Notes under the pieces: generated by a model | Told to the model about the DNA's origin: nothing | Database searches by the model: none | The model's input: only the letters and a program-made list of their open reading frames with translations | Shown: one piece after another, positions 17,295-26,359 of the stretch | Position numbering within the stretch: the first letter of the stretch is position 1 | Layout of the letters: each line of letters starts with the position of its first letter | Made by a program: the position numbers and the translations under genes | Assembly: GCF_020616515.1 (NCBI RefSeq) | Contig: NZ_CP085135.1 | Location: 1,302,001-1,366,000 of the forward strand | Reading direction: 5' to 3' | Length of the DNA: 64,000 nucleotides | Source: Mesorhizobium sp. PAMC28654 | Lineage (GTDB): Bacteria > Pseudomonadota > Alphaproteobacteria > Rhizobiales > Rhizobiaceae

Positions 17295-18143
17295 TCAGAT
17301 GTCGAAGGAGACGACCTGATCCATCGACTGGGACGGAAGAAGCTGGTCCATCTGGCGCGAAGGCCGGTCGCAACCTGTCTCGCCGACGACGCGGGCGGGC
17401 ACGCCGGCAACCGTCTTGTTGTGAGGCACGGGTGAGAGGACGACCGAGCCGGCGGCGATCTTCGAGCAATGACCGATCTCGATATTGCCAAGAATCTTGG
17501 CGCCAGCGCCAATCAGCACACCGTAGCGGATCTTGGGGTGGCGGTCGCCGCCGGCCTTGCCCGTGCCGCCCAGCGTCACGCCATGCAGGATGGAGACGTC
17601 ATCCTCGATCACCGCGGTCTCGCCGACGACGAGGCCCGTGGCGTGATCGATGAAGATACCCTTGCCGATGCGGGCGGCCGGATTGATGTCGGTCTGGAAA
17701 ACCGACGATGAGCGACTCTGCAGATAGAGTGCGAAATCCTTGCGGCCCTGGTTCCACAGCCAATGCGCCAACCGATGGGTCTGGATGGCATGGAATCCCT
17801 TGAAATAAAGCACCGGCATGATGAAACGATCGCAGGCCGGATCGCGGTCGTAGTAGGCTTGGATGTCGACGCGCACGGTGGTCGACCACTCCTTGTCGTC
17901 GGCCAGCATCGCCTTGAACGTCTGGCGAATAAGATCGGAGCCGATGTCCTGATGGTCAAGCCGCTCGGCCAGCCGGTGGATCACCGCCTCTTCCAGGCTC
18001 TCCTGGTTGAGGATCGTCGAATAGAGGAATGCCGCCAGAAGCGGATCGCGGTTGACCGCTTCCATCGCTTCATCGCGGATCGAGCGCCAGATCGGGTCAA
18101 CCGGCTGCAACGCGTTTGATCTGGAAATGCTGATGCTGTTCAT
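17295..18143 (-). CDS. cysE: Serine O-acetyltransferase
   Basis: Acetyl-CoA-dependent acetylation of L-serine, the first step of cysteine synthesis. The 282-residue protein has the N-terminal helical domain (IWRSIRDEAMEAVNRDPLLAAF) and the C-terminal hexapeptide beta-helix, with DINPAARIGKGIFIDHATG, GETAVIEDDVSILHGVTLGG and GAGAKILGNIEIG. Catalytic His residues lie in FIDHATG and ILHGVTLGG. The chain ends in Ile, the residue that in other CysE proteins inserts into the CysK active site to form cysteine synthase, so this interaction is likely kept. Confidence 0.96.
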   Translation of the reverse strand: MNSISISRSNALQPVDPIWRSIRDEAMEAVNRDPLLAAFLYSTILNQESLEEAVIHRLAERLDHQDIGSDLIRQTFKAMLADDKEWSTTVRVDIQAYYDRDPACDRFIMPVLYFKGFHAIQTHRLAHWLWNQGRKDFALYLQSRSSSVFQTDINPAARIGKGIFIDHATGLVVGETAVIEDDVSILHGVTLGGTGKAGGDRHPKIRYGVLIGAGAKILGNIEIGHCSKIAAGSVVLSPVPHNKTVAGVPARVVGETGCDRPSRQMDQLLPSQSMDQVVSFDI

Positions 18144-18266
18144 CGACGTGTCCTACCGCCTTGCCTATGGTCCGGCAGCACCTATAAGCCAGATCATATC
18201 ACGATTGAACTCAATTTTCCTTAGTGCTCTATCAAATGGATTTGGTTCGCGGGAATTCAAGCAGCC

Positions 18267-18881
18267 ATGGAAAACGAACCCTTGATCGACAACGCCTTGA
18301 AATCAGCCCTTTCCAGGCTCTACGAGGCCGAAGATCGCCACTATCATGGCCTCGCCCACATCGAAGCGATGCTGGCGCTTGCGGGCGACCATCGCGCGCT
18401 GCTGCACGATGCCGAAGCCGTCGAGGCGGCGATCTGGTTCCACGATGCGATCTATGACAGCCGGGCCAAGGACAACGAGGCGCGAAGTGCCGCACTTGCC
18501 GAGAAGGAACTGGCCGGCCGTGCCGACACGAAGCGGATCGACCGTATCAAGGCAATGATCGTTGCCACCGCCACGCATGAATTGCCCCGGCTTGCCAACG
18601 AAAGCGCCGCCCGCGATGCCGCCCTGTTCCTCGACATGGACATGTCGATCCTTGGCGCGGAGCCCTCCGCTTTCGACGCCTATGAACGCGCGGTTCGCCG
18701 TGAGTATGGCTGGGTGGAGGAACCAATGTGGCGTGCCGGCCGTGGCGCGGTCCTGAAAGGGTTCCTTGCCCGCGACCATATTTTCCACACCGAGGAATTC
18801 AGGCAGCGGTTCGAAGCGCAGGCCAGGCACAATATGGCGCGGTCGCTCGAGGCGCTTGGGCTGACTTCAAGCCCCACCTGA
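18267..18881 (+). CDS. Predicted metal-dependent HD-type phosphohydrolase
   Basis: A 204-residue protein of the COG4339 group. The metal-binding signature is YHGLAHIEAM (about 26-35) followed by WFHDAIYD (about 57-64), with an additional Asp-containing DMDMSILG (about 125-132) typical of this subgroup. The HD superfamily hydrolyses phosphate esters of nucleotides, but this group's substrate is not established. Divergent from cysE with a 123-base promoter gap. Confidence 0.85.
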   Translation: MENEPLIDNALKSALSRLYEAEDRHYHGLAHIEAMLALAGDHRALLHDAEAVEAAIWFHDAIYDSRAKDNEARSAALAEKELAGRADTKRIDRIKAMIVATATHELPRLANESAARDAALFLDMDMSILGAEPSAFDAYERAVRREYGWVEEPMWRAGRGAVLKGFLARDHIFHTEEFRQRFEAQARHNMARSLEALGLTSSPT

Positions 18882-18971
18882 GGCCAAGCAGAAGCTTCGG
18901 TCAGGAAAAGTCTCCCAGGCCGGTGCCGCATCTCCACACAGGCGACGGGAGATGAACCAGCGCCGCGCCGT

Positions 18972-19739
18972 TCAAAGCGGATTTTCGGCGTAGAACTCAA
19001 GCACGCGCTGCTTGAAGGACTTGTCCCCGACCGCCAGCATATGGTCGCGGCCCTCGATATGAAAAGCGCGGGCGTTCGGCATCAATGCCGCGAGTTCATC
19101 CGGCGAGCCGCCAATATCATCCGTCGTCCCGACAGCGACCAGCGTCGGCTGGGCGATACGCGCGAGATCGTCCTCGCTGAGCAATTCCCGCGAGGTGGCG
19201 ATACAAGCGGCCAGCGCCAGGCGGTCGCTGCGGGTCTGGTCGGCAAAGGCGCGGAACGAACGTCCGCGCGGATGGCTGACGGAACCCGGATCATCGGCAA
19301 GAAGGGCCGCGGCTATCGGATCCCAATCGCCGACGCCATCGACCATGCCGATGCCGAGACCGCCGAAGACCAGCGTCGCCACCTTTTCAGGATCGGAAAG
19401 CGCCAGGAATGCCGATATGCGCGCGCCCATCGAATAGCCCATGACATGCGCCCGTTCGATGCCCAGGTGGTCCAGCAAGGCTGCCCCGTCGGAAGCCATT
19501 TTTGCAGGCGTGTAGTCGGCCTCGACGTAGCTTTTCGAAGACGAGCCATGGCCGCGATTGTCAAAGGCGATGGCGCGGTAGCCCGCATCGTTCAGCGTCT
19601 TGAACCAACCAGGCGACACCCAGTTGACGTAGTGGCTGGAGGCAAAGCCATGGATCATCAAAACCGGATCGCCGCTGCCCGACGCCGGCTGGCGATCAAG
19701 GTAAGCAAGGTCGAAACCGTCATGGGAGAAAAATTGCAT
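18972..19739 (-). CDS. Alpha/beta hydrolase
   Basis: A 255-residue cytosolic hydrolase. The oxyanion HGFASSHYVNW loop, the nucleophile elbow GYSMGARIS (Ser about 101), the acid residue near VAVGTTDDIGG and the His in IEGRDHMLAVGD complete the usual triad. Substrate unknown. It is the last gene of a leftward row: cold-shock protein, DUF192, this hydrolase, with 11-25 base gaps, so probably one operon. Confidence 0.88.
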   Translation of the reverse strand: MQFFSHDGFDLAYLDRQPASGSGDPVLMIHGFASSHYVNWVSPGWFKTLNDAGYRAIAFDNRGHGSSSKSYVEADYTPAKMASDGAALLDHLGIERAHVMGYSMGARISAFLALSDPEKVATLVFGGLGIGMVDGVGDWDPIAAALLADDPGSVSHPRGRSFRAFADQTRSDRLALAACIATSRELLSEDDLARIAQPTLVAVGTTDDIGGSPDELAALMPNARAFHIEGRDHMLAVGDKSFKQRVLEFYAENPL

Positions 19740-19750
19740 CGGCCAAACGT

Positions 19751-20269
19751 TCAGTCAGAGCCGGCATTCGCGCCGATTTTCGGATGGCGCAACAGATCGC
19801 CATCCGCGATGCCATCCTTGGCGGCGGTTCCCGCCTTGAGCTCCAGCACGAAGCGGACCGGCGCGCCGGGTGAGATGATCGCTTCCGACTGCGGCTCCCC
19901 CCGTTTGATCGCCTGGATCCTGCCGTCCTCGCCGACAAAGACGAGGTCGAGCGGCATCGGCGTGTTCTTCATCCAGAAGTTGACCTCCCGCGACGCGTCG
20001 AACACGAACAGCATGCCATGATCGTCGTCCATGTCGGTACGAAACATCAAACCGGCCTCGCGCTCGGCCTCGGTATCGGCAACTTCGATGGAGAACGATC
20101 GTTCACCGCCTTTGGTTACGGCGACCAGTGGCGCAGGGTCGACGGGAAGGATCATCGCCTTGCCGTCGGCCGAACTCGATTCCTGTGAATAGAAGAAAGC
20201 GCTGGTGGCGATGACCACTGCAATCGCGGCGCCGAGCGCGCCGGCCGTCAGCCAGTTCCTGTGAGCCAT
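19751..20269 (-). CDS. DUF192 domain-containing exported protein
   Basis: A 172-residue protein with one N-terminal hydrophobic segment (ALGAAIAVVIATSAFF) acting as signal anchor. The rest is a DUF192 domain: FSIEVADTEAEREAGLMFRT, DDDHGMLFVFDASREVNFWMKNTPMPLDLVFV and VLELKAGTAAKDGI. The family is widespread and small; its biochemical role is unproven. It follows a two-domain cold-shock gene by 25 bases, a gene pair common in rhizobia. Confidence 0.9.
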   Translation of the reverse strand: MAHRNWLTAGALGAAIAVVIATSAFFYSQESSSADGKAMILPVDPAPLVAVTKGGERSFSIEVADTEAEREAGLMFRTDMDDDHGMLFVFDASREVNFWMKNTPMPLDLVFVGEDGRIQAIKRGEPQSEAIISPGAPVRFVLELKAGTAAKDGIADGDLLRHPKIGANAGSD

Positions 20270-20294
20270 TCAAGATCCTCGGCCGGAAATCGTC

Positions 20295-20888
20295 CTAATG
20301 CGAAACCGACAAGGTACCCATATCGGGGTGAATTTCGGCAGCCATAAGGCCCTTGTCGCCGCGCCCGAACCGAACCAGTACAACCTGCCCCGGACGCAAC
20401 TCGGTGATGCCGTAGCGGCGCAACGTTTCCATATGGACGAAAATGTCCTCGGTGCCCTCGCCCCGTGTCAGGAAGCCGAACCCCTTGGTGCGGTTGAACC
20501 ATTTCACCAGGGCGCGCTCAAGGCCACTCTCCGGCGTGACCGACACATGGGTACGCTGTTCCTGCATTTCCGCTGGATGGATCGCCGTGGAGGCATCCAT
20601 GGAAAGAACACGGAAAGCCTGTAAGCCACGGTCGCCATGCTTGACGAGGCAGACGACGCGCGCGCCTTCCAGCGCGGTCTGGAAGCCGTCCTTTCGAAGA
20701 CATGTCACATGGAGGAGAATATCGCCCGACGAGCCGCCATCGGGAAGGATGAAACCGTAGCCCTTGGCCACATCGAACCATTTGATGGCACCGGCAACTT
20801 CAACGAGATCGGCATCGCCGCCTTCATCCTGCTTCAAGGCGTCGCCGAGGGTCCCGTCCCGCCCCATGAAAGAGGCCTTTTCCCCCAT
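20295..20888 (-). CDS. Two-domain cold-shock (CspA-like) protein
   Basis: A 197-residue nucleic-acid-binding protein with two cold-shock domains. The first (about 38-103) has [16 protein letters not shown] (RNP1) and DILLHVTCL (RNP2). The second (about 127-190) has [15 protein letters not shown] and DIFVHMETL. Aromatic RNP residues are conserved in both. Such tandem-CSD proteins are typical of alphaproteobacteria and act as RNA chaperones. The start at 20888 has GGGGG about eight bases upstream; six upstream in-frame residues are less likely. Probably heads an operon with DUF192 and an alpha/beta hydrolase. Confidence 0.9.
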   Translation of the reverse strand: MGEKASFMGRDGTLGDALKQDEGGDADLVEVAGAIKWFDVAKGYGFILPDGGSSGDILLHVTCLRKDGFQTALEGARVVCLVKHGDRGLQAFRVLSMDASTAIHPAEMQEQRTHVSVTPESGLERALVKWFNRTKGFGFLTRGEGTEDIFVHMETLRRYGITELRPGQVVLVRFGRGDKGLMAAEIHPDMGTLSVSH

Positions 20889-21106
20889 AAGAATGCCCCC
20901 TTTTTTGAAGAACACCGCAACTGATTCTTGACATCAGATTAACACCGCGGCTTCCGGTGTGTGCAAGACCTGCCGTGCCTTTTTTCACGGTTCATTACGG
21001 CAATACCGGATTTGTTGTTTGCCGGCGCCTTCAACTGTTGGCGATTGCCCTTTGAGGGGGCCGGCCGTATGTTCCGCCGCGACACAACATTCTCGAGGAA
21101 AATCAC

Positions 21107-21547
21107 ATGCGCTATCTGCACACCATGGTTCGCATCGCCGATATCGATGCCTCGCTCGACTTCTACTGTGCCAAGCTTGGCCTGAAGGAAGTGCGCCGTT
21201 ACGAAAATGAACAGGGTCGTTTCACGCTGATCTTCCTCGCGGCCTCAGAAGACGAGCAGAGCGGCATCGCCGACAAGGCGCCGCTGGTCGAACTGACCTA
21301 CAATTGGGATGCCGAAGACTACAAGGGTGGCCGGAATTTTGGCCACCTCGCCTATGAGGTCGACGACATCTACGCCACCTGCCAGAACCTGATGGACAAG
21401 GGCGTCACCATCAACCGCCCGCCACGCGACGGCAACATGGCGTTCATCAAGTCGCCGGATGGCATCTCGATCGAGCTTCTGCAGAAAGGTCCGGCCAAGC
21501 CCAAGGCCGAGCCGTGGGCCTCTATGGCGAATACGGGAAGCTGGTAA
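21107..21547 (+). CDS. gloA: Lactoylglutathione lyase (glyoxalase I)
   Basis: Isomerises the methylglyoxal-glutathione hemithioacetal to S-lactoylglutathione. The 146-residue protein contains two beta-alpha-beta-beta-beta repeats: [19 protein letters not shown] with metal ligand His5, LVELTYNWD with a Glu ligand, [14 protein letters not shown] with the second His, and DGISIELLQ with the last Glu. This fits the Ni/Co-type enzymes of bacteria. Divergent from the cold-shock gene. Confidence 0.93.
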   Translation: MRYLHTMVRIADIDASLDFYCAKLGLKEVRRYENEQGRFTLIFLAASEDEQSGIADKAPLVELTYNWDAEDYKGGRNFGHLAYEVDDIYATCQNLMDKGVTINRPPRDGNMAFIKSPDGISIELLQKGPAKPKAEPWASMANTGSW

Positions 21548-21669
21548 CCGATCCCGTAGCGCAAGGCGGATGGCTGCCGATGCCGTCCGCCAGTCTGGCG
21601 CTTCGCCAGATCATGCCTATCTGTCCGGATATCGCGCCCGCCTCTCTGCCGGTGCCAGGAGAACCAACC

Positions 21670-21963
21670 ATGCAGACCAGCCGTGCCAACGTCGCCACCG
21701 AACATGCGAGCCGCTATCTGCAGCAGCTCTGCAAGCACTGGGCGCACAAATTTCCGGTCGAGTTCGACCCAAGCCATGGCGTTATCGATCTGTCGATGGG
21801 ACGCACCGTGATGGACGCGGACGCGACGACCCTCCACATCGTGGTGACGACGGAAGAAGCCGGCTCGATCGAACGGCTGGAAACTGTCGTTGCCGACCAC
21901 ATCAAGCGCTTCGCTTTCCGCGAAGAGCTGGTGTTCGACTGGAACCGCCCGCCCGCGGCGTAA
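21670..21963 (+). CDS. DUF2218 domain-containing protein
   Basis: A 97-residue protein, nearly all DUF2218: ASRYLQQLCKHWAHKFPVEFD, the MGRTVMDAD..LHIVV strand region and AFREELVFDWNRP. Function unknown; relatives often occur near siderophore or iron genes, not evident here. The ATG at 21670 has AGGAGA seven bases upstream. It follows gloA in the same direction after 122 bases. Confidence 0.85.
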   Translation: MQTSRANVATEHASRYLQQLCKHWAHKFPVEFDPSHGVIDLSMGRTVMDADATTLHIVVTTEEAGSIERLETVVADHIKRFAFREELVFDWNRPPAA

Positions 21964-21974
21964 ACATATCGAAG

Positions 21975-22538
21975 TCAGTTGCTACCGGTCTTGCCGGCCA
22001 TCTCCAGCAATGCCAGCACCGAACGCCAGTTGCGCGCGGTGCCGGGCACTTTCAGCGTGCGCGGGATCAGTCCGGCAAACACGGACTTTCCGAGCCCGTC
22101 GGGGGCATGCAGATAGAGCACGTCACCCTTGATCTCGAATTGTTCGGGACCCGTGCATTTCTCCAACAGCCGAGCCGTCTCCTCGACGGTCGGCTCCCGC
22201 TCCAATACGTAGGCGTGGAGCTTGGTCGGCTCCTCCGCAACCTCCGGATACGGGTTTTGCTCGACCAGTCGCTCGAACCAGTCCGCGTCGCGAACCATGA
22301 TGCGCGAGTGAAATCCCCATTTCTTCTCGAAGGCCGCCGCCAACTGGCTGGTCAGCGCGGCCGCATCGCCCTGCGCGGACCGGGACACAGCGTTGCCGCT
22401 CTGTACATAGGTGGCGACATCGCTGAAGCCGAGATCCTCGAAAAAGGCCCTCAGCTCGGCCATCTTGACGATGCGGTTGCCGCCGACATTGATGCCGGAA
22501 AACAGCGCGATGAAGATCTTCCCTGTCTTGTCGCTCAT
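21975..22538 (-). CDS. DUF1697 domain-containing protein
   Basis: A 187-residue cytosolic protein of the DUF1697 family: FIALFSGINVGGNRIVKMAELRAFFEDLGF at the start, then VATYVQSGNAV, RIMVRDADWFERLVEQNPY and the C-terminal RTLKVPGTARNWRSV. Function unknown. Its ATG overlaps the ilvA stop by four bases (22535-22538), so it is translationally coupled to ilvA. Confidence 0.88.
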   Translation of the reverse strand: MSDKTGKIFIALFSGINVGGNRIVKMAELRAFFEDLGFSDVATYVQSGNAVSRSAQGDAAALTSQLAAAFEKKWGFHSRIMVRDADWFERLVEQNPYPEVAEEPTKLHAYVLEREPTVEETARLLEKCTGPEQFEIKGDVLYLHAPDGLGKSVFAGLIPRTLKVPGTARNWRSVLALLEMAGKTGSN

Positions 22539-23788
22539 ATGATGAACCCAGCCAGCGTCTCATTGTCGGTGATGTCCTGATACTGGACGCCCTCGGCTTC
22601 GAAATTCGCCCTGAGCAAGTCAAAATTCCGGCGGTCCTTGGTTTCGATGCCGATCAGCACCGAGCCGAAATTGCGCGCCGACTTCTTCAGATATTCGAAG
22701 CGCGCGATATCGTCGTCGGGTCCGAGCAGTTCGAGGAAATCGCGTAGCGCGCCCGGTCGCTGCGGAAAGCGGATGATGAAATACTTCTTCAGCCCTTCGA
22801 AGCGCAGCGCCCTCTCCTTGACATCGGGCAGCCGCTCGAAATCGAAATTCCCGCCGGAGACTACCGCAACGATGGTCTTGCCCCTGATCTCCTTCCGGGA
22901 AAAATCCTTTAGTGCGTCGATCGCCAGCGCGCCGGCCGGTTCCAGAACCACGCCCTCGATGTTGAGCATCTCGATCATCGTCGCGCAGAGCCGGTTTTCC
23001 GGGATCAGACGCACCGTATCGGTCGGAAAATCCTTGAGGTAGCGCAACGGCTCGCGGCCGATCTCGGCCACGGCCGCGCCGTCGACGAAGTTATCAACCT
23101 TGGCGAGCTTGAGGCGCTTGCCGGCGGACAGGCTCTCGCTCAGGCTCGGCGCGCCGGCGGGTTCACAGAAAACAAAACGTGTTTCGCGGCCCTGATCGGC
23201 GAAATAGTGCGTTACGCCGGCTGCCAGGCCGCCGCCGCCGACCGGCAGCATGACGATGTCGGGCATCCGCGCGCCCAACTGCGCGGCGATTTCGTAGGCG
23301 ACGGTCGCCTGCCCTTCGATGATGTCCTTATGGTCGAAAGGCGGCACCATATGCGCGCCGGCACTTTCGGTGAACTCGAAGGCGGCCCGGTAGCATTCGT
23401 CGAAAAAGTCGCCAACCAGTTTGATTTCGACGAACTCGCCGCCGAACAGACGCGTCTTGTCGATTTTCTGCTGCGGCGTCGTCACCGGCATGAACACAAC
23501 CCCCTTCTTGCCAAAATGGCGGCAGACGAAGGCAAAACCCTGGGCATGATTGCCGGCGGAAGCGCAGACGAACAGCTCCGCATCGTTGCCGGCGGCAAGC
23601 GCCTTGCGGAAGAAATTGAAGGCGCCGCGAATCTTGTAGGATCGCACCGGCGACAGATCCTCACGCTTCAGGAGGATGCGTGCGCCAGTTTTCTTCGACA
23701 GATAGTCGTTCTCCTGCAGCGGGGTTTCCGGAAAGATCTGGCGTATCGCAGCGGTAGCGACAGCGACGCGGGAAGAGAAACTGTTCAT
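22535..23788 (-). CDS. ilvA: Threonine ammonia-lyase (threonine dehydratase)
   Basis: PLP enzyme that deaminates threonine to 2-oxobutanoate for isoleucine synthesis. The 417-residue chain has the PLP Lys in PVRSYKIRGAF (about residue 52), the phosphate loop GGGGLAAG and the SAGNHAQGFAF substrate loop. The C-terminal 90 residues (KKYFIIRFPQRPGALRDFLELLG) form an ACT-like regulatory domain, so feedback control by Ile/Val is plausible. Upstream of a coupled DUF1697 gene. Confidence 0.94.
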   Translation of the reverse strand: MNSFSSRVAVATAAIRQIFPETPLQENDYLSKKTGARILLKREDLSPVRSYKIRGAFNFFRKALAAGNDAELFVCASAGNHAQGFAFVCRHFGKKGVVFMPVTTPQQKIDKTRLFGGEFVEIKLVGDFFDECYRAAFEFTESAGAHMVPPFDHKDIIEGQATVAYEIAAQLGARMPDIVMLPVGGGGLAAGVTHYFADQGRETRFVFCEPAGAPSLSESLSAGKRLKLAKVDNFVDGAAVAEIGREPLRYLKDFPTDTVRLIPENRLCATMIEMLNIEGVVLEPAGALAIDALKDFSRKEIRGKTIVAVVSGGNFDFERLPDVKERALRFEGLKKYFIIRFPQRPGALRDFLELLGPDDDIARFEYLKKSARNFGSVLIGIETKDRRNFDLLRANFEAEGVQYQDITDNETLAGFII

Positions 23789-23878
23789 CGGAAAATCACC
23801 TCGGAGCGGATCTCGTTTGCTGGCCCGTATCCTGTGCGCCGAACAAGCTGGTTGCCATGGCGCTACCGGGTTACGGGA

Positions 23879-24706
23879 TTAACGCGGCGCCCGCCAGGAT
23901 GACAGCGGCTTGTGCCAGAAAGGTTCGTAATACACCCTGCCCTTGGACAACAGCCCGGCGACATAGCTCAGCGAACTCTTGGCCATGATAAGGCAATCCG
24001 CCTGGATCAATCCCGAGATTGTAGCGAAAACATCCGAGTTGAGCTCGAATTCGCAGATGTCAGGCAATGGCTGGAAGTCCGATTCCACGCCTTGCGAGAA
24101 GACACGAACACGATGATCCGGATAATCGCGCAGCGCTGTTTCGATGCGCCGGGCGATGACATCGTTGTCGGTTAAACGTTCGGCATAGGCGGGCACGCCG
24201 ACGACATCGCCACGCCTGACATGAACGGCGATGGTGGGCAATGCAAATGACCGTGGCGGCAAGGCGAGCCGCGCGCGAAACTCATCGACAACGCCGCGGT
24301 AGAGATCGGGGTTCTCGTCAGCGAAAGCATGGAAATGTCGCTGCTCGACCACGACGGGCGCACCGCGATACCCTTTGCAGAAGGCCTCACCGTTGATGAT
24401 GGGAACGCCCTCTGGCACGCCAGGGGAACCAATTCCGAGCTTGAACGATGTTTCCCACTGGCGAGCGAAAAGCGCCGGATCATCACCATGCATGACCGAT
24501 TTGAACGGCGTGTGGAAATACGGAACCCCCGTGGCGCGCGAAAACAGGATTGCCGACATGACGGCCTGAACTTGAGCCCCGCCGCCATCTGTCTTGCCGG
24601 TGCATGTGACGCCAAGCAGCGAGCTGTTGTCCAGCTTGGATAACCGCACCGAACAGTCGCGCGCGCCCAATGCCTGCCGCGTACGCCTGAACCACCCGAT
24701 TCCCAT
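23879..24706 (-). CDS. Putative fucosyltransferase-like glycosyltransferase
   Basis: A 275-residue cytosolic protein. TIAVHVRRGDVVGVP contains the H-x-R-R-G-D motif shared by alpha-1,2-fucosyltransferases (GT11) and related enzymes such as NodZ, which contacts the GDP-sugar diphosphate. A later CLIMAKSSLSYVAGLLSKG segment parallels the conserved SSFS-type C-terminal motif. Likely role is adding a deoxyhexose to a surface glycan or signal molecule; donor and acceptor are unproven. AGGAAG precedes the ATG at 24706, which overlaps the stop of a small upstream frame (TGATG). Confidence 0.65.
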   Translation of the reverse strand: MGIGWFRRTRQALGARDCSVRLSKLDNSSLLGVTCTGKTDGGGAQVQAVMSAILFSRATGVPYFHTPFKSVMHGDDPALFARQWETSFKLGIGSPGVPEGVPIINGEAFCKGYRGAPVVVEQRHFHAFADENPDLYRGVVDEFRARLALPPRSFALPTIAVHVRRGDVVGVPAYAERLTDNDVIARRIETALRDYPDHRVRVFSQGVESDFQPLPDICEFELNSDVFATISGLIQADCLIMAKSSLSYVAGLLSKGRVYYEPFWHKPLSSWRAPR

Positions 24707-24912
24707 CAATGACTTCCTGTCTTCAGCAAGGCGCCATTTTCGAAGCCCCGCCGATCCGTGCCTTGCACGATCCAGAGCCCGATCGCCAGGGTCCGACCCC
24801 CAACATCTGGCGCCTGCCCTATTGCATACCCGGCCTGCCGAAGCCATTGTCCGGCGGTTCCAGCAAAGGACATTCCCAGAATCCCGGCAAGCACTTGGAG
24901 GTGTTTCTTCAT
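24706..24912 (-). CDS. Possible small membrane or exported protein upstream of the glycosyltransferase
   Basis: A 68-residue frame: MKKHLQVLAGILGMSFAGTA looks like a signal peptide or membrane helix, and a second weakly hydrophobic stretch RTLAIGLWIVQG follows. No known family. The stop shares a base with the next ATG (TGATG), typical of coupled genes, which is the main support. The ribosome site is weak, so it may be chance. Confidence 0.35.
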   Translation of the reverse strand: MKKHLQVLAGILGMSFAGTAGQWLRQAGYAIGQAPDVGGRTLAIGLWIVQGTDRRGFENGALLKTGSH

Positions 24913-25141
24913 GCCCGTAGCATCGGCCGTCATCCATATCGCTGCCGGAAATCGGTAAACCGACGGCGATGCCCTTCTCAAGCATCCCAGGGTTCCCGCC
25001 GTCCTTTGGGCTTTCGCGCAACACTGCCATGGCGGTCGCCCGACGCTGACCGCATTTGAACCGCAAACGACTTACTTCTGCCGCACTCTACCTGTCCGGG
25101 GGGTGTCGCGGAGGCCTTATGGCCGGAGTGGAATCTCAGAC

Positions 25142-26215
25142 GTGCCTTTCAAGAAGATTTGCATCATTGCCCTTGCCTTGCTGATTGCCGGCTGTGCCGG
25201 TCGGCAAACCCAGGAAATTCTCGGCAGCGCCGTCGTCGCGACGCCGGTGACGGAGATTGCCGGCAACCACAGCATCTTCATCGCCACGACGCGCAAGAAG
25301 TCCGATGATCCCAACAAGGTTTTCGACGGCGAGCGCTCGGCGACGCTGAACTACGCCCGCGTCAACGTCACCGTCCCCGGCGTCCACCAGACCGGCCAGA
25401 TCGAGCGGCGTTCGCGCGGCAAGTCGAATGACCCGGCCAAGTACTTCATGGCCTCGGAGGTCGTCGGCTACGACACACAGCCGAAATTCTCCAGCGCGCT
25501 CAACGCCGACATCGCGGCGCGTGGCGGTCGGGTCATGGTTTTCGTGCATGGCTACAACACCGGCTTCGATGCCGCCGTCTATCGCCTGACCCAGATCGTG
25601 CATGATTCTGGCTATCCTGGCACACCGGTGCTGTTTTCTTGGGCATCGGGCGCCCGGACAACTGACTATGTTTACGACAAGGAGAGCGCGAGTGCCGCGC
25701 GTGACCAGTTGGAAGTCACGTTGAGGATGCTGGAACAGTCCGGCGCGCGACGCATCGACATCGTCGCGCATTCGCTCGGGACCTGGGTCACCATGGAAAC
25801 GCTGCGCCAGTTGGCCATCACCGGCGACCGCGATCTCGGCGGCAAACTGGGCGACGTGGTGCTGGCCTCGCCCGACATCGACGTCGACGTGTTCAAAAGC
25901 CAGATGCGCCGCTACGGAAAGCCGGACAAGCCGTTCATCCTGCTTCTGTCCGACGATGACCGGGCGCTGCGTATCTCCGGACTGCTCGCCGGCTCACGGC
26001 CGCGCGTCGGCGATTACAAAGACGCCGCCGACCTCGCCACCTACGGCGTGACGGTCGTCGATCTGTCGAAACTCAAGGGAGCGGATAGCTTCAACCACAA
26101 CAAGTTCGCCGATAATCCGGCCATGGTGAAGATGATCGGCCAGCGGCTTCGCGAGGATGACGGCTTTGCCAGCGACCGCGATGTTACCGACCGCATCAGC
26201 CTGCTTGGACAATAG
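25142..26215 (+). CDS. Lipoprotein alpha/beta hydrolase (DUF900 family), copy 1
   Basis: A 357-residue hydrolase of the DUF900 esterase group. The N-terminus KKICIIALALLIAGCAG is a lipoprotein signal with lipobox IAGC, so the protein should be lipid-anchored in the envelope. VMVFVHGYNTGFDAAVYR is the oxyanion loop, VAHSLGTW contains the nucleophile Ser, SPDIDVDVFK the acid and FNHNKFADN the likely His. A GTG at 25142 is chosen because it places the lipobox correctly; the frame is open to ATG 25103. The next gene is a close paralogue. Confidence 0.85.
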   Translation: MPFKKICIIALALLIAGCAGRQTQEILGSAVVATPVTEIAGNHSIFIATTRKKSDDPNKVFDGERSATLNYARVNVTVPGVHQTGQIERRSRGKSNDPAKYFMASEVVGYDTQPKFSSALNADIAARGGRVMVFVHGYNTGFDAAVYRLTQIVHDSGYPGTPVLFSWASGARTTDYVYDKESASAARDQLEVTLRMLEQSGARRIDIVAHSLGTWVTMETLRQLAITGDRDLGGKLGDVVLASPDIDVDVFKSQMRRYGKPDKPFILLLSDDDRALRISGLLAGSRPRVGDYKDAADLATYGVTVVDLSKLKGADSFNHNKFADNPAMVKMIGQRLREDDGFASDRDVTDRISLLGQ

Positions 26216-26359
26216 GATGCTTTCCGATGGCTTTCGGCGGTCATGTTCACGATTGCCGCACCATCGGAACACTTTGAACTGGACCGGGCCGGACACTGTC
26301 TTTATCGACATACCCATGGACGTCACGAGCTTGGCGTTGCTTACGGGGACTGTGTAACC

